From: Clostridium sp.
GTDB lineage: Bacteria > Bacillota > Clostridia > Clostridiales > Clostridiaceae
NCBI GenBank assembly: GCA_022767515.1
Contig: JALENK010000068.1
Location: 1 to 50,004, forward strand
Length of the DNA stretch: 50,004 nt
Direction: 5' to 3'
The translations under genes and the position numbers were made by a program. The notes beneath the pieces are model-generated. The model searched no databases, was not told the origin of the DNA, and worked only from the letters and a program-made list of their open reading frames with translations. Shown here piece after piece: positions 44,632 to 50,004 of this stretch. Position 1 is the stretch's first letter. The number at the start of each line of letters is the position of its first letter.

Positions 44632-45624
44632 ATGAGAATAACGAGTGGAATGATGAAAAATAACTATTTAAATGGTATGACAACTAATTTAAATAATATG
44701 CAAACATTAAATAAACAGCTTACATCTGGAAAGGAAATTAGCAGACCTTCTGACAATCCTTACAAGGTAGCAAGAAGTATGCAGCTTAATACAGATATAA
44801 ATACTAATAAGCAATATAATGAAAATATAAAGGATACAATAAATTGGCTTAATACAACAGATACAGCATTAGGTCAGGTTACTAATGTAATACAAAGAGT
44901 TAGAGAACTTATGGTATCCTCAGGAAATGCATCATATGGAAGTAATGAACAGAAGGCGATTAGTGATGAAATTAATCAGAGAATTGAAGAGGTAGCACAA
45001 ATACTTAATTCAAACTTTGATGGTAAGTATGTATTTGGAGGAACTAAGACATCATCTAAGCCACTTGGTTCAGATACTGATGGAATAACAGGAAACACTT
45101 ATTTATACTTTGTTGATAAGTCAGGTAATAAATTAGATTTAGAGGATACTTCTACATATACTAAAAATCAACTAGAAATGCTTGGAACAAAGATGAATGT
45201 TGAAATATCTCAAGGTGTAGAGATGGAGTACAATGTTACAGCAAAAGAAGTGTTAATATGTAAGGATGATAATGGAAAACAAGTTAATTTGATGAATCTT
45301 TTAAGCGATATTACTAGTAATTTAAAATCATCTAATTCATCTGACAGAGTTAAGGTTATAGGGGAAAATTTAGCAGACATTGATAGTGTTGTAAGTAATT
45401 TATTAAAGCTTAGAGCAGAAGTTGGTGCAAAGCAGAACAGAATGGATTCAGCACAAACTAAAAATGAAGATGAAAACTATAATATGACGGACATACTATC
45501 AAAGACTGAGGATATCGATTTTACAGAGAAGACTATTGAATTCACTGTGGCACAAACAGTATATCAGGCATCACTTCAAATCTGTGCACAGGTCTTACCT
45601 AAGAGCTTATTAGATTATCTATAG
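44632..45624 (+). CDS. flgL: Hook-filament junction protein FlgL (HAP3)
   Basis: The second junction protein between hook and filament. It has 330 residues and is flagellin-like. The N-terminal MRITSGMMKNNYLNGM is followed by LTSGKEISRPSDNPYKVAR, and the C-terminal helix ends with TVAQTVYQASLQICAQVLP. A central segment (about 120-235) includes FGGTKTSSKPL, the usual FlgL YVFGG region. GTG-ATAGAAG upstream gives a weak ribosome site. It lies 13 bases after flgK. Confidence 0.95.
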   Translation: MRITSGMMKNNYLNGMTTNLNNMQTLNKQLTSGKEISRPSDNPYKVARSMQLNTDINTNKQYNENIKDTINWLNTTDTALGQVTNVIQRVRELMVSSGNASYGSNEQKAISDEINQRIEEVAQILNSNFDGKYVFGGTKTSSKPLGSDTDGITGNTYLYFVDKSGNKLDLEDTSTYTKNQLEMLGTKMNVEISQGVEMEYNVTAKEVLICKDDNGKQVNLMNLLSDITSNLKSSNSSDRVKVIGENLADIDSVVSNLLKLRAEVGAKQNRMDSAQTKNEDENYNMTDILSKTEDIDFTEKTIEFTVAQTVYQASLQICAQVLPKSLLDYL

Positions 45625-45634
45625 GAGGAAAAAT

Positions 45635-46015
45635 ATGAACATTAAATTAGAAAAAGGATTACTTGGTCTAGAGGATTATAAAAATTTTGAGATACAAGAC
45701 GTACCAGAAAATGATTATTTTAAAATTTTACAATGTATTGACGATAAAGATTTTAGTATGGTAATAATGTCACCATTTGATTCATATAAGGATTATGAGA
45801 TAGAGCTTAATGATGATGTAATACAGTCTTTAAAGATTGCAAGTGAAAAAGAAGTATTAGTATACACTACAGTTACATTAAATTCAGATATGAAAAAGAC
45901 GACAACAAATCTTAGAGCACCAATAGTCATTAATATTACTAATGGATTAGCAGAACAAGTAATATTACAAAATGAAAAATATAAGATAAAAAGTCCAATA
46001 ATAGTTGAGGAGTGA
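45635..46015 (+). CDS. fliW: Flagellar assembly factor FliW, short form
   Basis: FliW binds CsrA and relieves its block on flagellin translation; flagellin in turn binds FliW, forming a partner switch. This copy has 126 residues against about 145-155 in most bacteria. The sequence begins at the [14 protein letters not shown] motif, which in other FliW proteins comes after about 20 residues of an N-terminal beta hairpin. AGGAGG is seven bases before the ATG, so the short start is real. The core ([13 protein letters not shown]) and the [10 protein letters not shown] motif are intact. Its stop overlaps the ribosome site of csrA. Confidence 0.9.
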   Translation: MNIKLEKGLLGLEDYKNFEIQDVPENDYFKILQCIDDKDFSMVIMSPFDSYKDYEIELNDDVIQSLKIASEKEVLVYTTVTLNSDMKKTTTNLRAPIVINITNGLAEQVILQNEKYKIKSPIIVEE

Positions 46016-46019
46016 TAAC

Positions 46020-46235
46020 ATGTTAGTAATTACTAGAAGAGAAGGCGAGTCAGTATTAATTGGAGATAATATTGAGATAAATGTGACGAAAATTTCTGAT
46101 GGAAGTGTAAAAATAGCTATTACTGCACCTAAAGAAACATTGATATTAAGAAAAGAATTATATGATGAAGTTGGCAAGGAAAATAGGATTGCTGGAAAGG
46201 CAGATAAAGCTTTACTTAAAAAATTAAAAAAATAG
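46020..46235 (+). CDS. csrA: Carbon storage/translation regulator CsrA
   Basis: Small RNA-binding protein that blocks translation by binding GGA motifs. It has 71 residues, with [20 protein letters not shown] at the start and [19 protein letters not shown]. The RNA-contacting Arg6 and Arg44 positions of the E. coli protein are preserved. A TTG at 46005 is rejected because GAGGAG (46007-46012) lies seven bases before ATG 46020. It follows fliW, as in B. subtilis, and its likely target, the flagellin leader, lies in this window at 49759-49795. Confidence 0.95.
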   Translation: MLVITRREGESVLIGDNIEINVTKISDGSVKIAITAPKETLILRKELYDEVGKENRIAGKADKALLKKLKK

Positions 46236-46247
46236 AGGTGTGAAATT

Positions 46248-46628
46248 ATGGGAGTAAATGGAGTAAATTTGGGAAATGAAATAAATAAGCTTGAGAGCAC
46301 TAAAGAAGAAATAAGCAGTACTACTATAATTAATGAACTTATGAATAATGATAATATTCAGGTAAAAAAAGCTCAGGAAACAAAGAGTGAAAAGGAAAAG
46401 TATAATAACAAGGAATTAAAAAAGGCTGTTGATGAAGTTAATAAATATCTAGTTAAGGATAAGACGCATGCAGAATACTCTGTTCATGAAGTATTTAATA
46501 GAATAATGATTAAAATAATAGATGATAAAACTGATAAAGTAGTTTTAGAGGTGCCACCTAAAAAGCTTATAGATATGGCAGCAAAGCTTTGTAAATTAGC
46601 TGGAGTAATCGTAGATAAAAGGGCATAG
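46248..46628 (+). CDS. flaG: FlaG family protein
   Basis: A 126-residue FlaG protein, associated with filament length or structure. The N-terminal 55 residues are polar and likely disordered. The family domain is ELKKAVDEVNKYLVKD, then HEVFNRIMIKIIDDKTDKVV and the end LEVPPKKLIDMAAKLCK. Ribosome site AGAGGTG precedes the ATG. The extra C-terminal residues LAGVIVDKRA are typical of Gram-positive FlaG. Confidence 0.9.
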   Translation: MGVNGVNLGNEINKLESTKEEISSTTIINELMNNDNIQVKKAQETKSEKEKYNNKELKKAVDEVNKYLVKDKTHAEYSVHEVFNRIMIKIIDDKTDKVVLEVPPKKLIDMAAKLCKLAGVIVDKRA

Positions 46629-46633
46629 TTTAT

Positions 46634-46897
46634 ATGTATAGATTAGATCAGATTCAAACTGATGTTGTTAGAAAGCTTCAAGAAGAAAGAAAAGATGATA
46701 AGGTGCACCGTAATAAGGAAACTGTTATAAGTGATAAAAAAGAAAAAAAGGAGAATGATTTAAAGAAAAAGCAATCTCAAAAGAAAAGATATTATACTAT
46801 TGATGGAGTAAAATATAGCAATGAAAAAATAATAGTAGAAGCTGAAAAGAAAGAAGATATTAATAGTTCAGGTATATTTATTGACAGTAAGAAGTAG
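46634..46897 (+). CDS. Small basic protein of unknown function in the flagellar operon
   Basis: An 87-residue, highly charged protein (Lys/Glu-rich middle, about 17-52) that I do not recognise. The N-terminal MYRLDQIQTDVVRKLQEE is a plausible amphipathic helix, and a short ordered patch RYYTIDGVKYSNEKIIVEA lies near 52-70. It has no membrane segment. It starts five bases after flaG with only a weak GGG as ribosome site, and its end runs to the ribosome site of fliS, so it is certainly co-transcribed. A chaperone or regulator of filament assembly is a guess from position only. Confidence 0.7.
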   Translation: MYRLDQIQTDVVRKLQEERKDDKVHRNKETVISDKKEKKENDLKKKQSQKKRYYTIDGVKYSNEKIIVEAEKKEDINSSGIFIDSKK

Positions 46898-46907
46898 GAG
46901 GGTACTT

Positions 46908-47285
46908 ATGGTACAGAACGGTTATAATGTATATAAGAATAATAGTGTAAATTATGCATCAAAGGACCAATTACTTTTAATGATAGTGGATGGAGCTGTT
47001 AAGTTTGCAAAAAGGGCAGAAATAGCTATAAATGAGAAAGACATTAAATCTGCACATGAAAATTTAATAAAAACTCAAGATATATTTATCGAACTTATGG
47101 CTACACTAGATCAAAAAGCAGGTGATTGGGCAGTACAATTATATAAAGTTTATCAATTTATACACGATAAATTAGTAGAAGCAAATTTAAAAAAGGACAT
47201 AAAAATATTACAAGAGGTACTACCTCTTATAGAGGACATTAGAGATTTATGGCATGAGACATATGAAAAAGCAAAAAATCAATAA
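46908..47285 (+). CDS. fliS: Flagellin export chaperone FliS
   Basis: Binds the flagellin C-terminus and prevents early polymerisation. It has 125 residues. NSVNYASKDQLLLMIVDGAV is the typical FliS start (usually VxxAsPxxLixmLYdgai). A helical core with DQKAGDWAVQLYKVYQF and the end LPLIEDIRDLWHETYEKA follows. The longer start at 46881 is rejected: TAGGAGGG lies before ATG 46908. It lies between the unknown small gene and fliD; in B. subtilis the order is fliD-fliS-fliT. Confidence 0.93.
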   Translation: MVQNGYNVYKNNSVNYASKDQLLLMIVDGAVKFAKRAEIAINEKDIKSAHENLIKTQDIFIELMATLDQKAGDWAVQLYKVYQFIHDKLVEANLKKDIKILQEVLPLIEDIRDLWHETYEKAKNQ

Positions 47286-47306
47286 AAAATGAAAGGATGA
47301 TGTATT

Positions 47307-49235
47307 ATGACAACAAGAATAACAGGTCTTGCAAGTGGATATGATATAGACAGTTTGATTCAAAGTACAATGAAGACATATCAAGCAAAGGTAGACGCTA
47401 AAAGACAACAAAAAGAGGTGCTTGAAATAAAGCAGAAGCTTTATAGAGATGTAATCAAGGAGGGTAAGGAATTATATAATAAGTATTTTGATTTTGCCAA
47501 ATCAAATAATTTATTATCAACATCAAACTTTAAGTCAGTAGCATTTTCTTCAACAGATGAAACTGTAGCTTCAGCTAAGGCTACAAGCTCTGCTATAAAG
47601 GATACTTATAAGATAGATGTAGAACAAGTAGCAAAAAAGGCACAGGTAAATCTTACATCTGCTGAACTTACAAGTGGTGATATAAAAATTGAAAATGGGG
47701 GTAATAGTGTACTTATAAAAGCTAGTGATCTTCAAGGAAAATCTGAAAAGGAAATAGCTAAGATAATAACAAAGCAGGCATCTTCAATTGGAGTGCAAGC
47801 TATAAAATCTGATTTTAATAAAGGAATAGTACTTGAAACTACAGCTACAGGTGCAGATAAAAATATTAAGGTATCAACAAATGGTAATATTATTGATGCT
47901 CATTTAACTGGTGAATCTGATGTATCAAACAGCTTTACATTAGATTCCATATTAAACGGCTCTGATGATGCTGGATATGAATTTAATGTTAATGGAAAGA
48001 GGGTCCTTGTTAAAAATTCAGATTTAAAAAATTCTGTAAAATCATTAGATGAAAAGATTACTTCTCTTCAAGAAAAATTAGGTAATGATACTTTAACTTC
48101 TGATGATAAGGCGGCAATTAATGCAGAGATTGATCAATTAAACTCAGAAAAGGGTAAAGTTATAGCTTCTACTTTGGCTTCTAAAATTGGAGCTAAGGCA
48201 GAGCTTTCAGAGGATGCCACTACAATAAATGTATCTGGTAAAAATGATACAGATGTAATAAGTGCTAAGAAGGGTACATATGTTGATACTGTTTATGATG
48301 GAGCATCAGCAAACACAAAAACAGCAACAGGAAGTGACTTAGTAGCTACAGTATCAAACTCAAGAGGTACTATAGTATATGGTAAGACTGCAACAGGGGA
48401 TCAGATGCAAGGAGAAGCTGCTACAAGTAATACAATAGTTGTAGATGGGGTTTCTATAAATATAACAGATACAGGAAAAACAGTTCTTACAGGAAAAACT
48501 GATGTAAGTGAAACTAAGAAAAAGATAGTTGACTTTGTTAATGATTATAATGAATACATTAAAAAATTAAATAAATTAGTTACAGAAAGATATGACAGGG
48601 ATTATTCCCCTTTAACTGAAGACCAGAAAAAAGAAATGAGTGAAGATGAAATCAAGCTTTGGAACGAAAAGGTTGAAGCTGGTCAATTATATAGAGATAA
48701 TGATATTTCAAGAATTGTAAATGATTTGAAAAGTGCTATGTCAGGCTTTGTAAAAGGTGCAGGAACAATGCTTGAAAAGATAGGAATAACACCTGTAGGA
48801 GATTATGGTGGAACTAACAATGGTACATTTACTATTGATGAGAGTGCACTTGAGAGGGCTCTTGAAGAAGATATGGAATCAGTTATGAATTTATTTGTTC
48901 AGCAACCAACAGATAATACTTTAAGTTCATCAGAAAAGTATAATCAGACTGGCATTATGTATAGAATGAAGAGTATATTAAATGATGAGTTTATGAGCTC
49001 AAGTAAGTCAGCATTAATACAAAAGGCAGGATATGAGGGAACATCATCATTTTCAAATAATACAATGACTATTCAAATTAATCAGTATAAAACTAAAATT
49101 TCTCAAATGGAAGACCAATTAGCTGATAAGGAACAAGCTTTGTATACTAAATGGGCAAGCTTTGAATCAGCAATGGAAAAATATAATAGCCAAATGTCAA
49201 GTATGCAAGCATATTTTGGAGGCTCTAATTCATGA
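47307..49235 (+). CDS. fliD: Flagellar cap protein FliD (HAP2)
   Basis: Forms the filament tip cap that inserts flagellin. It has 642 residues, well above B. subtilis FliD (about 500). The N-terminal motif is RITGLASGYDIDSLIQSTMK, and the C-terminal coiled region is INQYKTKISQMEDQLADKEQ followed by ALYTKWASFESAMEKYNSQM. The extra length is in the exposed middle, including a helical coiled-coil insert near 247-290 (KITSLQEKL...AEIDQLNSEKG). The last four bases overlap the next gene (ATGA). Confidence 0.93.
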   Translation: MTTRITGLASGYDIDSLIQSTMKTYQAKVDAKRQQKEVLEIKQKLYRDVIKEGKELYNKYFDFAKSNNLLSTSNFKSVAFSSTDETVASAKATSSAIKDTYKIDVEQVAKKAQVNLTSAELTSGDIKIENGGNSVLIKASDLQGKSEKEIAKIITKQASSIGVQAIKSDFNKGIVLETTATGADKNIKVSTNGNIIDAHLTGESDVSNSFTLDSILNGSDDAGYEFNVNGKRVLVKNSDLKNSVKSLDEKITSLQEKLGNDTLTSDDKAAINAEIDQLNSEKGKVIASTLASKIGAKAELSEDATTINVSGKNDTDVISAKKGTYVDTVYDGASANTKTATGSDLVATVSNSRGTIVYGKTATGDQMQGEAATSNTIVVDGVSINITDTGKTVLTGKTDVSETKKKIVDFVNDYNEYIKKLNKLVTERYDRDYSPLTEDQKKEMSEDEIKLWNEKVEAGQLYRDNDISRIVNDLKSAMSGFVKGAGTMLEKIGITPVGDYGGTNNGTFTIDESALERALEEDMESVMNLFVQQPTDNTLSSSEKYNQTGIMYRMKSILNDEFMSSSKSALIQKAGYEGTSSFSNNTMTIQINQYKTKISQMEDQLADKEQALYTKWASFESAMEKYNSQMSSMQAYFGGSNS

Positions 49236-49561
49236 TATTAGATGAATTATTGTATAAATATAAGGGAATCACTATAAATGCTATAAGGAAAGCGAAAAAT
49301 GGTGAGGATATAAATAATGAAATGGATGCAAGACAGGCTATTATGGAAAAAATAATTAAATTAGATATTGAGCCTGAATCTGTTAAGGAATGTTATAATA
49401 AAGAAAAAATTAATGAACTTGATAATGAACTTAATGAAATAATAAAATATCAATTAAATAATTTTAAAGAAGAGCTAGAAAAGAGTAGAACAAGAAAAAA
49501 GGCTTATTCGAGTTATTCTAGAGCTAATATGACTAATAATATATACTCAACAAGAGTTTAA
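49232..49561 (+). CDS. FliT-like flagellar chaperone (candidate)
   Basis: A 109-residue helical protein directly coupled to fliD by an ATGA overlap. The first 35 residues are polar (LDELLYKYKGITINAIRKAK). The remainder is predicted helix with ESVKECYNKEKINELDNELN and a basic tail (KSRTRKKAYSS). Sequence similarity to FliT is weak by eye, so the assignment rests on size, helical content and place at the end of a fliS-fliD unit. FliT in other bacteria binds FliD and prevents early assembly. A terminator follows. Confidence 0.6.
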   Translation: MILDELLYKYKGITINAIRKAKNGEDINNEMDARQAIMEKIIKLDIEPESVKECYNKEKINELDNELNEIIKYQLNNFKEELEKSRTRKKAYSSYSRANMTNNIYSTRV

Positions 49562-49565
49562 AATG

Positions 49566-49600
49566 AGTCCCTGTGCTTTTGCATGGGGATTTGTTAATAA
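49566..49600 (+). terminator. Terminator of the flgM-fliT operon
   Basis: AGTCCCTGTGC (49566-49576) pairs with GCATGGGGATT (49581-49591), 11 pairs including three G-U, with loop TTTT. The trailing sequence TTGTTAATAA is a weak T-tract. It begins four bases after the fliT-like stop. Confidence 0.7.
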
Positions 49601-49610
49601 TATATTACAT

Positions 49611-49651
49611 CTGTTAACAATATGTTTACAAACTTAATTAATAGTTAACAG
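49611..49651. promoter_or_regulatory. Inverted repeat over the flagellin -35 region (possible operator)
   Basis: CTGTTAAC (49611-49618) is repeated inverted as GTTAACAG (49644-49651), with centres 33 bases apart, about three helical turns. The right arm overlaps the proposed -35 box. A regulator binding both arms could repress or activate flagellin transcription. Which protein would do so is unknown. Confidence 0.4.
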
Positions 49652-49677
49652 ACATATGATACAAAGTGGTGTATAAT
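49649..49677 (+). promoter_or_regulatory. Flagellin promoter, sigma-A-like
   Basis: CAGACA (49649-49654), 17 bases, then perfect TATAAT (49672-49677). No clear sigma-D match (CGATAA with TAAA 15 upstream) exists in 49562-49801; the nearest is a degenerate TTAA-N14-ATGATAC at 49638-49662. Transcription from the sigma-A-like site would give a leader of about 118 bases. Confidence 0.5.
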
Positions 49678-49758
49678 AATACTTGTAAAGGATAATAAAT
49701 ATTCTTTTAAGTAGCTTATAGCAAGCATTATGCTTGTTTAAATAAAAAATAAATTTAT

Positions 49759-49795
49759 TTTGGCATGGATGCCAAATAAGAATTCCAAGGAGGAG
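49759..49795 (+). promoter_or_regulatory. Candidate CsrA-binding sites in the flagellin leader
   Basis: A hairpin pairs TTTGGCA (49759-49765) with TGCCAAA (49770-49776) and shows TGGA in the loop, the classical CsrA target (GGA in a hairpin loop). The ribosome site AAGGAGGAG (49787-49795) carries two more GGA motifs, seven bases before the ATG. Two nearby GGA sites, one on the Shine-Dalgarno sequence, is how B. subtilis CsrA blocks flagellin (hag) translation. csrA and fliW lie 3 kb upstream. Confidence 0.6.
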
Positions 49796-49801
49796 ATTTA
49801 T

Positions 49802-50004
49802 ATGATTATTAATCACAACATGAGAGCAATGAATGCTCAAAGAAATATGGGTATCAACAACACTAATGCAGGAAAGTCAATGGAAAAGTTAAGTTCAGGA
49901 CTTAGAATTAACAGAGCTGGAGACGATGCAGCAGGTCTTTCAATTTCAGAAAAGATGAGAGCTCAAATAAGAGGTTTAAATCAAGCATCAAGAAACTCAC
50001 AAGA
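49802..50004 (+). CDS. fliC: Flagellin, N-terminal part (cut by window end)
   Basis: Major filament protein; 67 codons plus two bases are visible. The N-terminal D0/D1 signature is plain: [20 protein letters not shown], then [20 protein letters not shown] and [14 protein letters not shown]. The [17 protein letters not shown] core is the best-known flagellin motif. AAGGAGGAG is seven bases before the ATG. It is transcribed separately from the flgM operon. Whether other flagellin genes follow cannot be seen. Confidence 0.96.
   Translation, partial: MIINHNMRAMNAQRNMGINNTNAGKSMEKLSSGLRINRAGDDAAGLSISEKMRAQIRGLNQASRNSQ

Noticed and set aside
49634-49840. Minus-strand 68-codon frame across the flagellin leader
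   Set aside because: No ribosome site, and it overlaps the flagellin start and its regulatory leader.

Overview
The window reads as the chromosome of a low-GC, anaerobic, motile Firmicute, most likely Clostridium sensu stricto. The reasons are the very AT-rich sequence, strong AGGAG-type ribosome sites, pyruvate:ferredoxin oxidoreductase, PyrK/PyrD type 1B dihydroorotate dehydrogenase, a CheC/CheD/FliY chemotaxis set and FliW/CsrA. The species cannot be fixed from what is visible. No tRNA, rRNA, CRISPR array or prophage was seen. The only mobile-element trace is the N-terminus of a transposase at the left edge.

Region 1 (about 0.2-7 kb) is a de novo UMP operon: pyrB-pyrI-pyrC-HAD phosphatase-pyrF-pyrK-pyrD-pyrE. 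A promoter and a leader with two mutually exclusive hairpins (attenuator type) precede it, and a bidirectional terminator shared with a convergent DEDDh exonuclease gene closes it. Region 2 (7-15.6 kb) is housekeeping: lactate dehydrogenase, a small membrane protein, an acidic protein coupled to oligoendopeptidase F, a rhomboid protease, a DUF2238-like membrane protein, glutamate dehydrogenase and a processive family-2 glycosyltransferase. Region 3 (15.6-24 kb) holds topoisomerase IV (parE-parC), a DJ-1 protein, a RecJ-type nuclease and MurG. Region 4 (24-32 kb) holds PFOR, a DUF1292 protein, a PHP phosphoesterase, an aspartate-type aminotransferase, a HAD-IB phosphatase and a class IV aminotransferase with an odd charged repeat tail.

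Region 5 (32-50 kb) is motility. One operon runs fapA-cheW-cheD-cheB-cheR-cheA-cheC-cheY-cheW-fliM-fliY and ends at a terminator. A second operon starts at a good sigma-D promoter and runs flgM-flgN-flgK-flgL-fliW-csrA-flaG-(small unknown)-fliS-fliD-fliT. Flagellin follows as its own unit and is cut by the window end. The layout fits a filament-assembly checkpoint: FlgM holds sigma-D, while FliW and CsrA control flagellin translation through a GGA-loop hairpin and the GGA-containing ribosome site in the flagellin leader.

I did not find a clearly new defence or biosynthetic system. The most interesting points are the pyr leader switch without a PyrR box, the flagellin leader (CsrA-type sites plus an inverted repeat over the -35), CheB without a receiver domain, the short FliW, FapA with a Jag-N-like head, a duplicated 41-bp promoter-like element, and the tandem-repeat tail on the aminotransferase. 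Several start sites were moved to the ATG or GTG that a Shine-Dalgarno sequence supports; each is explained in its entry.
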